From Gari tellinella (taxonomy: Eukaryota; Mollusca; Bivalvia; Cardiida; Psammobiidae): a stretch of 64,000 bases of DNA. The notes below the pieces were generated by a model that saw nothing but the letters and a program-made list of their open reading frames with translations, was not told where the DNA came from and ran no database searches. Location: positions 23,260,189-23,324,188 of the forward strand of contig OV277869.1 of the NCBI GenBank assembly GCA_922989275.2, read 5' to 3'. A program made the translations under genes and the position numbers. Shown here one piece after another: positions 1 to 10,978 of this stretch; position 1 is the stretch's first letter, and each line of letters opens with the position of its first letter.

Positions 1-2150
1 TTCGAATACACTTCGGAATAACCAACTCACGGCTGGCTGTGAATTCAAAAGTGCAATGTATTTTTCGAATACACTTTTGAATAACCAACTCACAGCTGGC
101 TGTGAATTCAAATTTGCAATGTTTTTTTCGAATACACTTCTGAATAGCCAACTCACAGCTGGCTGTGAATTCAAAAGTGCAATGTTTTTTTCGTATAAAC
201 TTCTGAATAACCAACTCACAGCTGGCTGTGAATTCAAAAGTGCGATGTTTTTTCGAATACACTTCTGAATAACCAACTCACAGCTGGCTGTGAATTCAAA
301 ATTAAAATGTTTTTTTCGAATACACTTCTGAATAGCCAACTCACGGTTGGATGTTTATTCAAAAGTGCAAGGTATTTTTCGAATACACTTCTGAATAACC
401 AACTCACGGCTGGCTGTGAATTCAAATTTTTTCCGAATACACTTCTGAATAACCAACTCACAGCTGGCTGTGAATTCAAAATTGCAATGTTTTTTCCGAA
501 TACACTTCTGAATAAACAACTCACAGCTGGCTGTGAATTCAAAAGTGCAATGTTTTTTTCGAATACACTTCTGAATAACCAACTCACGGCTGGCTGTGAA
601 TTCAAAGTGCAATGTATTGTTCGAATAAACTTCTGAATAAACAACTCACGGCTGGCTGTGAATTCAAAAGTGGAATGATTCTTTCGAATACACTTCTGAA
701 TAACCAACTCACAGCTGGCTGTGAATTCAAAAGTGCAATGTATTTTCGAATACACTTTTGAATAACCAACTCACGACTGGCTGTGAATTCAAAAGTGCAA
801 TGTTTTTTTCGAATACACTTCTGAATAGCCAACTCACAGCTGGCTGTGAATTCAAAATTGCAATGCTTTTTTCGAATACACTTCGGAATAACCATCTCAC
901 GGCTGGCTGTGAATTCAAAAGTGCAATGTATTTTTCGAATACACTTTTGAATAACCAACTCACAGCTGGCTGTGAATTCAAATTTGAAATGTTTTTTTCG
1001 AATACACTTCTGAATAGCCAACTCACAGCTGGCTGTGAATTCAAAAGTGCAATGTTTTTTTCGTATAAACTTCTGAATAACCAACTCACAGCTGGCTGTG
1101 AATTCAAAAGTGCGATGTTTTTTCGAATACACTTCTGAATAACCAACTCACGGCTGGATGTTTATTCAAAAGTGCAAGGTATTTTTCGAATACACTTCTG
1201 AATAACCAACTCACGGCTGGCTGTGAATTCAAATTGTTTTCGAATACACTTCTGAATAACCAACTCACAGCTGGCTGTGAATTCAAAATTGCAATTTTTT
1301 CCCGAATACACTTCTGAATAAACAACTCACAGCTGGCTGTGAATTCAAAAGTGCAATGTTTGTCCGAATACACTTCTGAATAGCCAACTCACAGCTGGCT
1401 GTGAATTCAAAATTACAATGTTTTTTTCGAATACACTTCTTAATAGCCAACTCACGGCTGGATGTTTATTCAAAAGTGCAAGGTATTTTTCGAATACACT
1501 TCTGAATAACCAACTCACAGCTGGCTGTGAATTCAAAATTGCAATTTTTTCCCGAATACACTTCTGAATAAACAACTCACAGCTGGCTGTGAATTCAAAA
1601 GTGCAATGTTTTTTCGAATACACTTCTGAATAACCAACTCACGGCTGGCTGTGAATTCAAAGTGCAATGTATTGTTCGAATACACTTCTGAATAAACAAC
1701 TCACGGCTGCCTGTGAATTCAAAAGTGGAATGATTTTTTCGAATACACTTCTGAATAACCAACTCACAGCTGGCTGTGAATTCAAAAGTGCAATGTATTG
1801 TTCGAATACACTTCTGAATAAAAAACACACGGCTGGCTGTGAATTCAAAAGTGCAATGTTGTTTTCGGATACACTTCTGAATAACCAACTCACAACTGGA
1901 TGTGAATTCAAAATTACAATGTTTTTTCCGAATACACTTCAGAATAACCAACTCACGGCTGGCTGTGAATTCAAAAGTGCAATGTTTTTTCGAATACACT
2001 TCTGAATAACCAACTCACGGCTGGCTGTGAATTCAAATTTGTTTCGAATACACTTCTGAATAACCAACTCACAGCTGGCTGTGAATTCAAAAGTGCAATG
2101 TTTTTTCGAATACACTTCTGAATAACCAACTCACGGCTGGGTGTTAGTTT
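1..2150. repeat. 58-60-bp satellite array, about 36 monomers
   Basis: Head-to-tail monomers of about 58-60 bp fill the left end of the window, so the array probably extends beyond it. Each monomer has the landmarks TTCGAATACACTTCTGAATA, CCAACTCACAGCTGG and CTGTGAATTC, so most carry an EcoRI site, many a PvuII site, and all the short dyad CACAGC-TG-GCTGTG. Blocks of variants recur: a TCGTATAAAC variant at 191 and 1061, and a GGATGTTTATTC variant near 350, 1158 and 1460, which points to duplication of multi-monomer blocks. Monomers near a multiple of 3 give long open frames on both strands, which I treat as chance. It ends about 350 bp before the splice acceptor of exon C1 and is therefore probably intronic. 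Confidence 0.95.
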
Positions 2151-2502
2151 GGATGTATATGTTCGCCTGTACGGCGTGTTGCATTTTCCCGAATTCCCGA
2201 ATACACGTCTGAATAACCAACTAATAACTAACAGCTAACTTCACAGACCTAAAATAACTCCATACGGTAAATTTGAATATACTGTAAACAAGAGTAATTT
2301 ATCATCTACCCTGTTAAAAGGACTATCCATCTTGAGCGACACCAACATTAATATAAAATTGCATTGAAAAGTAAATAGCTGGATAATGCCCGACGAAACT
2401 AACACAGAAAGCTCATTAAATTATCACCATCTGTAAGGAGATTTGAGTGTCAAACTAAAAGTGGTTTAAAGTATGAACATTCAAATTGACTTTTTTCATC
2501 AG
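2151..2502 (+). other. Intron sequence upstream of exon C1
   Basis: No gene or repeat unit recognised. The stretch from about 2340 to 2500 is recognisably similar to the sequence before exon C2 (about 13490-13665): both share ATTAATAT, an A-rich block and CTGG(A/T)TAATGC. The two flanks are much more diverged than the exons. It ends in a pyrimidine tract and AG at 2501-2502. Confidence 0.6.
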
Positions 2503-3006
2503 CTGGAGATGGTGCAAGCAATTCTTATGACTCTGAGATGCAAGGTATGAACAACAACATGGCGGTCTACAAAAATGATGCATGCGGCTCCGGGGTTTAT
2601 GCCCAATATCCAAACGCCATCAACTCCACGGTTACCTCGGTCAGTGTGAAGATTGCCTCTGGTTATTACGAAATCACAAACCTTCGTTCCCTGGATGTTC
2701 GGGAGTGTAATGGAAATTGTTTGTTCGACCTTTCTGGGAAGGCTGACCGGGAGAAAGGTGGTCCGAATGACTTCGATATCTACCTTGCCTTTAATAGAGT
2801 GGTTGATGGTAGTTATAGGAACGGAAAAGGCGTGTGCCGTGTCCAGTTGTCATGGGAATGTACACTACCGCCCAAAGGGAACGGTACTGTGACATATGAG
2901 CCTGTAGGAAACGGTAATGTGACATATCAGCCTGAAGGGAACGAAACTGTGACATATCAGCCTGTATCTAACGTTACTGATGTGACAACGCAACCTGCAG
3001 TGAATG
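2503..3006 (+). CDS. Exon C1 of a modular secreted cysteine-rich protein gene (plus gene, partial)
   Basis: Internal exon, phase 1 at both ends (504 nt, 168 codons), with acceptor TTTTTTCATC-AG and donor ATG-GTAAGG. After the split codon it begins GDGASNSYDSE, then a domain with Cys in DACGSG, REC, GNC, GVC and SWEC contexts, and the conserved FNRVV and GPNDFDIYL motifs. The last 50 or so residues are an Asn/Thr-rich linker built of an about 10-residue repeat (GN-x-TVTY-x-P), with several N-x-T sequons. The exon is nearly identical to C2 at 13666 (about 14 differences over 345 nt). Joined to A2 (6386) it reads through in frame. Because it needs a phase-1 donor upstream, the gene must start left of the window or beyond the satellite. 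Function unknown; extracellular by analogy with the minus-strand paralogue. Confidence 0.88.
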
Positions 3007-3042
3007 GTAAGGCCTTTCAACATATAACTGATTAGTATGCTA

Positions 3043-3369
3043 CAGTACTGAACCTTATTAAATTAAATTGATAATCGCAAGCGAATTGCCATCGAATTGC
3101 CATCGAATCGCCATCGAATCGCCATCGAATCGGGCGCTTCAAAAAGCAAAACGTGTGCTTTCAAGAGTCGTTTCACGCGATTTTTCCGAAGCGGTTGTGA
3201 CAAAAATAGACTTGAAAAACAATTACGAAGGCATAATTGCGAATATTGGTTAGATACACAATTCAGGCAAACTTTACACGTTAATTGCGTTGGAAAGTAT
3301 TCACAAGCGAATTGCCATCGAATTGCAAGCGAATCGCAAAAAATGTTAATTTAATAAGGTTCAGTACTC
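3043..3369. mobile_element. Mariner-like MITE just inside the intron after exon C1
   Basis: Inverted ends of about 23 bp (AGTACTGAACCTTATTAAAT on the left at 3044, its complement ending at 3368) and TA on each side fit a non-autonomous Tc1/mariner element. The very last base pair of the ends is mismatched. The interior has repeats of GAATCGCCATC near the left end and GAATTGCCATCGAATTGC near the right. It starts 37 bp after the exon C1 donor. No transposase frame. Confidence 0.75.
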
Positions 3370-4632
3370 TACAGGCATAGTTACTTGACACATTTTCAAA
3401 AAAAACCCATATAGACACAAGGTATACAACGGGAATCAAACAGGTAGTCTAAACTATTAACTTAAACTGCTGCTTAAATCGACTAGATCATATATATTCT
3501 CTTGTGGTGCCCTCCTGAAATGATTAATTCATCAATATTTACTTTTTATTTCATCAAATTCCGTCAAATAACGCCATAGTACGTTGACTGTTTAGAGTTT
3601 GTTTTGAAAAACCCCCACACAATCTTTATAGATCTATGTGTCAAGTACCTGTAGTTACAGGCATATTTAATACTGTGATTTAAATACATTTATCTGGCTC
3701 TGTGTATGCTAAGATATAACAAAATAAACGAACATAAATTTAATAGTAAGCTCACTGACCTCTTTGCATATAAGGTTTAATATGTCTGAGCATTAGTCAC
3801 TACTCATTACATACCGGACAAAAATACAGAAAACCGAAAAAAAGCTTTTATTATTAAAATATTTTTAAAGTCAAGTTATCATATTAGCTGAGATTAAATG
3901 ACTGTTTGGGGTATAGAAAATACCAGGATAAAGGAATCGGATAGAACAGTTTTTGAGGATAGCTTGAAGACGTTTAAAGAACTCAATTAACTATCGATAG
4001 CTTTAATGTTAATAACGATATTTTAATGAATTCATAACATTTTGTGTTAAATTGTATACACCATAGCTACGATACATTGTACGACTCAACAACAGAACCA
4101 AACACTAGTATTAACAAAAACATGTTCAAATACAATGAGAATAATTGTTCTTATAGTAATTGTTATCCTCCAAGCATTCCTTTGTTTTTGTTGGGTTATA
4201 TTCTAAATCGCTTGAATGGAAAATGGCCCATATCGTCCACTTTATTCATACCAGGTTTTGTATGCATTTTGCCCTCATTGCAATCACATATCTATCAAGT
4301 TCAAGTGTGGGAGGCTCTATAATATTTACCACAGTTAATGAACGAACATGACTACCGGTAGTAGACGATAACTATGTTTACTACAAGCCTTCCTGTGATA
4401 TCGAACTTTACCGCGTGTATATGTACAGTAAGCTACAATAGTCTGTATCTTACTTACTATACTGTATTTTACTGTCTTATCTGTATTCTACTTTCGATAA
4501 GCTTGACGTCAAGTACCGTGGCTTAATGTACATGCTCAAATTCCGCCAAAGGCGCTCGTCAGATCGGCTGTTTTCGCCAATAACGCTGAGAGCTGAACAC
4601 AATGCCCTGTATCGCACCACCAACTGGTATAA
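3370..4632. other. Intron, no recognised feature
   Basis: AT-rich sequence between exons C1 and A2. Short open frames at 4044-4351 have no domain-like pattern and no suitable splice context, so I do not call them. Confidence 0.5.
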
Positions 4633-4890
4633 CCAATTACCCCATGAATACGCCTTTTAAATTCCTCTTATGTTTTCTTCCACTATGAAGAAAATAGTTC
4701 CAATTGATACAATTATGAATATGTATCATAAGAAATATTTTCTATATCTTAACAGATACATGTAATAGCTTAAACCAGGCTGCAAGTCAAGCAGAATGCG
4801 CCTAAAGGTACATTCTGCTTTACTTTCAACCTGCTGTAATTAGTCACTTGTTTTCAAAATTAGAAACAGGCTTTGGGGTAAAGGGATAAT
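4633..4890. mobile_element. MITE family M3 (GCAGAATGCGCC hairpin), decayed copy
   Basis: About 250-bp inverted element. The outer ends resemble ATTACCCCAT...GGGGTAAAGGG, and the central hairpin arms read TAAACCAGGCTGCAAGTCAAG and its complement around 4795-4835. Other copies in the window: 6661, 21622, 23325, 39140, 45852, 47370, 57878 and 60745. Confidence 0.75.
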
Positions 4891-5119
4891 GTAGTATTGT
4901 TTTTTATACAAAAACAACAACTAAATAATTGTTTAAATTACTTTGAATTAAAAAACAAGTGATATTTGAAGCAGAGAAATAGTTCTTTATGCCACAAAAA
5001 ATAACGTGGAACTTGTACATGTAGGCATACATGACGTCATGCGTATCAGAAACGAGATCGGAGTACGAGAATACAAATAAATAAATACACGGAGTAAGAT
5101 ACATACTCTTGTAGGTTGT

Positions 5120-5335
5120 ACAGGTAGTTGCGGAAACTCTTTATATCAAAGAAAGGCATAGAGACATACACACAGAGAGAAACAGAGACAAAAACAGAAT
5201 GTGAGACAGGAATACAGAAACACACAGACAGAGAGAAATACCGACAGAGAAACAAACGAAACACATAGCTATTGAAGCAGAAAGAGAGAGAGAGAAAAAG
5301 GCAGACACACATATATTTATAAAGACAGACAGTCA
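5120..5335. repeat. Purine-rich low-complexity tract (GA/CA)
   Basis: Interrupted ACAGAGA and GAGAGA runs. The open frame in the other orientation is a translation of this simple sequence and is not a gene. Confidence 0.85.
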
Positions 5336-5339
5336 TGCG

Positions 5340-6385
5340 TAGAGTTAAGTTTCTCGTCCCGGCGACAAGCCCATCTTCAGATCAATTAGGGTATCCATTG
5401 AAGGTCTCGGATATGATTTATTTTATAGAAAGCCGAAATTATCCGTACGGGAAGTCCCAAAAATAACATGGGATGAGCGATCCAGTGGTACATGTAGCGC
5501 GTTCAGTAACCGTACCGATGGCCATCGATGGCCTCCAAACGTAACACTTAAAACAAAAACGACCTGTTTGCACGATATCGATGGCCAACGACACGGACGG
5601 CCTCGGAGGTAGTGTGCCTAGACGAACGGGAATTAAAATATGGGTCCAAATGAGTTTACAAGCAACAGCGAATAGTCCCAAATTGATTTCTCTTCAATAA
5701 ACCAACATTATACGATACTTAATGTATCAAACAAAGCAGCTTCGTCTAAGCAGCTAAATATTATTTTTATATGTGGTAAAATTGATGCATTTCTACTAAT
5801 AAGTACACTTTTGGCTGTGTTATTTCGATTCTTAAATAATTCGTTCGTACCCTTGAAAAGTAAATAAACATTGGGGCGCAATGAATTATTATTGGAGAGT
5901 ATTGAAGAACGTTAGATGTCATACTTTAAGGGTTGTTTGCATTGGTTAACGTTGTTGGACTCCGATACAGTATTTGAACACGCTAATACTCTAGCTGATT
6001 GGATACGCGTTCACCAAAACAGTTAAAATAGTACAACTATACATGTGTAAAGCGGTCATACAAAACTATACAGTTTATTAAGCATGTAATTGTTTAATTA
6101 ATGACAAAAGTAATGAAGAGTATAAATGTGCCTATAAATGTCTCCATACTTAATCGAGTAACCACAAAAGACATGGTTGAATGTACATTGACAGTTGTAC
6201 CTCACTTACATTGCGTTTATACTGGCCTCTTTGTGTATTAACCCTTAGTATGCTAAGCTCGACTTGGCTAATATTTGCAATTTAGATCCAGATCAGATCT
6301 GTTAATGATAATAATCGTACAAGCCTTCATTTTAAAAAGAAATTTCGTTATACACATGTATTTCAATCTAATTCTTTTTACATAG
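5340..6385. other. Intron, no recognised feature
   Basis: No repeat or domain recognised. A small local dyad lies at 5518-5535 (GATGGCCATCGATGGCC). The stretch ends in the polypyrimidine tract and AG (6384-6385) of exon A2. Confidence 0.5.
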
Positions 6386-6528
6386 CTAACGTGCCTTGCT
6401 GTGATGAAAACACACTAAGCGTGGACCTTACCTCCGGGGGTATCTCTGGATCTCCTGGGGCATTTGGAGCCAGCGTGGTAAGCAGTTTCACAAGAGGTTC
6501 AGACTGTGACAGTCAAGGTGTATTGAAG
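6386..6528 (+). CDS. Exon A2 of the modular secreted protein gene (plus gene)
   Basis: 143-nt internal exon, acceptor TTTTTACAT-AG, donor GAAG-GTAAAG, phase 1 in and phase 0 out. It encodes an NVPCCDENTLSVDL start, then GAFGASVV and a SDCDSQGVLK end. The paralogous exon on the minus strand (48109-47967) has the same length and phases and aligns throughout: Cys-Cys-Asp, L-x-x-DF/DL, AFGA, CD-x-Q-x-VL. The upstream join with C1 makes an Ala codon, so the reading frame continues. The role is unknown. The pattern suggests the first half of a disulphide-bonded extracellular domain that exon B completes. Confidence 0.88.
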
Positions 6529-6660
6529 GTAAAGACAACCTTTTTTCTACTTTTACCCCTTCCTCAAAAGTAGCTTCGATTGTCGCATCTACTTTCGTCC
6601 CTTCAGTAGTGCTACATATGCATATTTATTGAGCGTTGAAACACATAAGGCAGCTAAACT

Positions 6661-6995
6661 AATTTACCATAGCCTGTTTCTATTATTGAAGCCAGTAGCC
6701 ACTCACAGCCGCTGCAATTAAAACAGAAAATAGCCTTAAGGCGCATCGTGCGTTTATTTTGAATTTACTTTAACCCATAGACCGTATTTGTAGTTTTGAA
6801 GAGTAGACTAGTGACTACTTAAACAGGTTGAAAGTAAAGCAGCTTTACTTTCAGCCTGCTTTAAGCAACCTTCCACTCGAATATCGAAAATATTTCTCAT
6901 GCTACATAGTCATGACTGTATAATGTGGAAATGTTTCCTTCAGTGGAATAATAAATTAAAACGGTAAAAAGGCGTATTTATGGAGTTATGGGTTA
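6661..6995. mobile_element. MITE family M3, copy with internal rearrangement
   Basis: Ends match the M3 family (ACCATAGCCTGTTTC at 6665, TATGGAGTTATGGGTTA at 6979). At about 335 bp it is longer than the usual 250. The left half contains a second partial hairpin (CCTTAAGGCGCAT near 6735), consistent with one M3 copy inside or joined to another. Confidence 0.65.
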
Positions 6996-7261
6996 AGATA
7001 CAATCTGCTAGGCAATAGAAACTATTTTTATAGTACCTATTCAAGATTATTACCTGACTCTCTAATTAAGTGAATATTAAGCATTTTTGACTGTTTTCCG
7101 AAATATTTACCAGACTGAGGCCAGCGGGCAACAGTTGACTGTTACATAGCACTGTTACTGTGAGTGTTACATGCGCGAAAATGATGCGCAAAACCTTTCT
7201 GCATCGCGGGACCAAATAAGGCGTCTTTATGATACAGATGTTTGTTTAAGGATCTAGCCTT

Positions 7262-7590
7262 TTGCGGAGTTGATCGAGTCATTTTTCTCTCTCCCGAACA
7301 ATCCCCATTGAGTGTTTTTTGTATGTAGAGAGGGGGTACTGTAATTGTTAAAAAATATCTTCAAAAAAAAAAAATCGCAAACACTGTCTTTATCCTAGCA
7401 TATAATAGCTTAAAGCAGGTTGAAAGTAAAGCAGAACTGTTTCCTTTCTTTCTCACAGTTCATCGTTTCGCAGTCTTATGGTATTAATTCTCTCTGCCCA
7501 CAATAATTCACCCTAAACAACATGCACACTCTTTGTCTCCTATTGGGTGCTGTTGTATATATGTAGAGAGGGGGTACTGTATTTGTTAAA
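7262..7590. repeat. Two remnants of MITE M1 right ends
   Basis: GTAGAGAGGGGGTACTGTA occurs at about 7326 and 7563, each preceded by sequence like the M1 right arm (CATTGAGTG or CATTGGGTGCTGTTG). They look like broken M1 copies, with an M3-like fragment (GCAGGTTGAAAGTAAAGCAG) near 7412 between them. Confidence 0.6.
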
Positions 7591-7731
7591 AATAACAACC
7601 ATCTGAAATATATATTTTGAAACAATTGTCTTTGTCTATATATACGTGAGATCGCAATGCATTTAACGTTTGACTTCCGAATTATCGACTTGAGTTTCTA
7701 GAAGTGTTCAATCTGAACCCATTTTGTTTAT

Positions 7732-7980
7732 ACAGTGTTCCCACCATACATCGGCCCTCTGAACAACGACTCGCTTCTTACAACAGCGCTTGCCACTGTT
7801 ATGTCTAACGCTTTCACTGTTGCAATATCGCCTGCTTAAAATTAGTATCTGCTGTTTTTCTTACATAATGAACATTAAAATGACAGAAAAGGCAACATAA
7901 TGATGAGTGGCAAACAGTTTGAATTAAGATCAAGCGCCGCGTTACGCTGCGTCTGCACTAGATTCAAGCTGTTAAATGTA
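7732..7980. mobile_element. MITE M1, truncated, with hairpin H1
   Basis: The left end is CAGTGTTCCCACC, followed by the M1 arm (CAACGACTCGCTTCTTACAAC, then CATTAAAATGACAGAAAA). The central hairpin is at 7911-7974 (CAAACAGTTTGAATT...GATTCAAGCTGTT). The right arm is missing. Confidence 0.7.
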
Positions 7981-8057
7981 AGCCAAGTCGTGCTAACCAT
8001 TTCGTGCTAACTATTTTCATGCTAGCGGTGGATATATCCGCCACAGTGATTGCCTTT

Positions 8058-8124
8058 GCAAACAGTTTGAATCCAGATGAGACGCCTCGTCACGCGGCGA
8101 CTCATCATGATCCAAACTGTTTGC
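8058..8124. repeat. Hairpin H1, stand-alone copy
   Basis: Inverted repeat GCAAACAGTTTGAATCCAGA...GACGCC with complementary right arm, without the usual M1 or M2 shell. It lies directly left of the M5 copy. Confidence 0.8.
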
Positions 8125-8134
8125 AATTCTGACC

Positions 8135-8765
8135 CTGAATTTAAAAGAAACTTGTCAAATTTAGTGTAAGTGTAAATTTGAAAGGCAAAAATCAATCAGT
8201 GACGGTATAACTCGAATTACACATAACTTGCAGTCTCGGAGTTACATAACGCCATTATATAAATATTGTATTTTTACTAGTGAAATGTCGTTTTGGGACC
8301 CCGGCCCAACCTAGTCGTCCACAAGCGCTGCATGTGTTTGAATTTGTTATGTTATAAATAGAATCTCACATTCGTGCTCATCACTTAGCATTTTTAATCA
8401 ATTCGTTGACTAAAATTGATATGATACTTGTCAAGGTTCGCGTCATATTATTTTAGTCAACTCGTTTATTAAAAATTATAAATAATGAGCACTCATGTAA
8501 GATCCTCTATAAATGTGTCATTGCATGAGATAGGAGGCGTTTATTGTGCTCGAGGAGAAACCAGTCAGTGCTCCGAAAGCCTCGCGCTAAATGGTTAATC
8601 CACTCGCAGAATAAACCTCCTATCTCATGCAATGACATATTATTCTCTATATGAAAGACAGATGTCAAATTAAAGCAAGATAAAAGTTAAACAGAAATCT
8701 CTTAAAGCAGCTTTCCGTTTGACTTTCATCTTGCCCGTGCGTCGCTGATGCTTTATGTCTTTTTA
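8135..8765. repeat. Dispersed repeat M5, copy 1
   Basis: About 630 bp that recurs at 38085-39050. It includes TCAATCAGTGACGG, a GGACCCCGGCCCAACC block, and an imperfect palindrome at 8516-8640 (TGTCATTGCATGAGATAGGA...TCCTATCTCATGCAATGACA). The palindromic part alone is also inserted in a SINE at 45271-45348. No coding sequence. Confidence 0.8.
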
Positions 8766-8941
8766 TTGTATAAAATATACACGTAAGATCATCTCTAGGA
8801 TTTATAAATAGTGTTGTTCAAATCTTGTATATCTATATAGATCTAGATCTAGCCATTCATTCAGCCTGGCTTAAATAGAGAGTTAGGTAAGAAATCATTT
8901 GTTTGATAGTTACTTCGGGAACAGTCAAACCATTGTCCCTC

Positions 8942-9007
8942 GGTAGCAGGGAAGACCTTGAGAACTGTTGCCCTCGGGCAACAGTTCTCAAGGTCTTCCC
9001 TGCTACC
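8942..9007. repeat. 32-bp-arm near-perfect palindrome
   Basis: GGTAGCAGGGAAGACCTTGA... is followed by its exact complement with only two bases (TC) between the arms. Weaker outer symmetry (GGGAACAG at 8919, CTGTTCCC at 9025) suggests the centre of a small foldback element. Confidence 0.9.
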
Positions 9008-9851
9008 TCGGGTCAATGATTTGTCTGTTCCCTCAGTACCTATGAAACAAATGTATACTGTTTACAGTGGAACTATATTTTCTTCAGTGGAGGAATGCGT
9101 TAATGGCGTAAAAACTCAAATTCATAGGATAGTAGGTTAAAGGCAAGATGATAATAAAACATCATGCGTTTGTATTTCAATAACCATGCTTGAGGCAGCC
9201 ACGTGCAACAGACATTAAACCTTATAAATATTGCGATACCAATTACATAGTCTACTGGTTAATTAAACGTTCAGCACTGACACATACAGCATTAAAAAGG
9301 CACGTGACTGCCTAATACTTATATAAATCTTTCTGCATTACTTATTTCCTGCATTAATCTGCTACCTGTCTTTAAACGTCCATAAAATCCACTTCTTTAG
9401 AAAATTTGCTAAACCTTCATTTAAAAAAAAACCTTTCTAAACTTTCTTTTAAGTGTGAAACATTTCGGTGTTCAGAAGGTTTACTGTATTCGATATAAAC
9501 ATTTTTCAATCAGAGCCTTGGATTAAGATAACAAAAATAACCATTTCTATTTCTATATGTTACTTCTCTCCATCAATACTGATGCTATGAGTTCTTTATG
9601 GACCCAGTTGCAGAAACGTTTGTTAAACTTAACGACTGATTAATTTAACAGAAGATTAAAATGCTTAACAAATGATGTGTTAACAGTCTGTTAACTTAGG
9701 GTTGTGTAAACAATTTTAACAGAGGTATTAGCTAACACCCAATGTTAATTTTAACAGGCTGTTAGTTGTTATGGAACAACACTTGTTGACGCAGAGTCAA
9801 CGCAGAATTCACTGAGAAGGTCGTAGTGAAGATGATCTACTTAGAAGTTAA
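9008..9851. other. Intron, mostly unassigned
   Basis: No exon found. Near 9040-9120 there is a piece resembling one M3 arm. At 9608-9780 a stretch with repeated GTTAAC and TTAACA words looks like a decayed foldback element (CCCAGTTGCAGAAACG at its left edge). Confidence 0.45.
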
Positions 9852-10351
9852 TATAGGTCGTTTGCAGTTCAAAAAAACACGATAATTTTCAAATATCTCC
9901 ATGACAAGACAACGGAGACAAATGGAATTTAGCACAGATTTATGATATACCTATACCAACTCTGACAAAAAAGAACAATTTTTTTCTCTTTGTAATAAAA
10001 AAGTTTATTCATAACTTCTATATAAAGTTTACACTTCTAAGGGACACTTTTCCGAAGGGTGATTTCAAGTTATTCAACAGCCTATCTTTCACGACCCGGT
10101 AACGCCTCACCGTTAAGTCATCGCATAACATAGCAGTTTGCAACTAACCGAACGAGGCCCTGACTGGGGTACGGTAGACGTATTAACCGACCATACTGGT
10201 ATTTGCGAACATGTTAGATCCTAATCCGACACCAGAGCCATTTCGTATCTGAATAGGATCCGAACCATGTGCCACTGATACGAAAGTTTTATCAACAAAA
10301 CGCAAAATAACTAAATGTGACAATTAGCAGAAGAGACATGTTCACACCAGA

Positions 10352-10630
10352 TTTTTTTATTTGTTTTGATTTTACGTCGCTTTCAACAGTATTTCAGTCA
10401 TATCGCGACCTCCAGCTAATTATAGGTGGAGGAAGACCCCAGAAGTTCTTTATGCACTGTTTCAGGCACAAATCGACAACTGGGTAGAACCACCGACTGT
10501 CCGCAAGCCAGCTGGAAGGCTTCCCCACATGAAAAATCTGAACGACCCTACTGGGATTCGAACTCACAGCGGTGAGGAGCTTAGTGATGTAAGTCACAGT
10601 GACTATATCACTAGGCCACGGCGGCCCCCT
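10352..10630 (-). mobile_element. tRNA-headed SINE with 12-bp target duplication
   Basis: Reading the minus strand, the element starts GGGGGCCGCCGTGGCCTAGTG, has a box-B-like GAGTTCGAATCCC, a body with GGAAGCCTTCC...TTGCGGACAGTCGGTGGTTC and GTCTTCCTCCACC, and a tail ending in AAATAAAAAA. The 12-bp sequence GTTCACACCAGA flanks it at 10340-10351 and 10631-10642, the mark of target-primed insertion. The body matches a second copy at 45050-45436. It resembles mollusc SINEs of the MESC/Meta type, which I give as likely, not proven. Confidence 0.9.
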
Positions 10631-10783
10631 GTTCACACCAGACGATCTACACCAACTTACCATTATCAAATTTCAGCAGAATGTTTCCAGAGCAGTTCGA
10701 AAACTTTTATTATTTTATCGTTTAAAGGACAAGGAAACGAAACGTAAACGTACTGCAATACAACTCGAACATTGATACATATT

Positions 10784-10978
10784 AAGCTCCAGATAAGGGG
10801 AGTATTTCCAAAACTAAAATCTTTATTTCTGAATTAAGCCCTATGGTGTGACTACTCATTAGAACCGTCTCATTTCGAGACGATTCTAATGAGTAGTCAC
10901 ACCATAGGATTTGGTGCTGAAATGGGTGAGGAAATGTTGGACTTATTCAGTTTTCTCTCTCTTATCTGGAGCTCTGTA
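10784..10978. mobile_element. Palindromic MITE M8
   Basis: Ends AAGCTCCAGATAAG (about 10784) and CTTATCTGGAGCTC (to 10978). The centre is a long palindrome at 10852-10918, CTATGGTGTGACTACTCATT with its complement. A more decayed copy is at 16430-16655. Confidence 0.8.

Noticed and set aside
56..2005. Long open frames on both strands over the satellite (Phe-Ser-Asn-Thr-Leu-Leu type repeats)
   Set aside because: They follow from a monomer length near a multiple of three and are broken repeatedly by monomers of other lengths. Both strands are equally open, with no start context or splice sites.
5046..5336. 96-residue Cys/Ser-rich frame on the minus strand
   Set aside because: Covers a purine-rich low-complexity tract; no domain or splice support.
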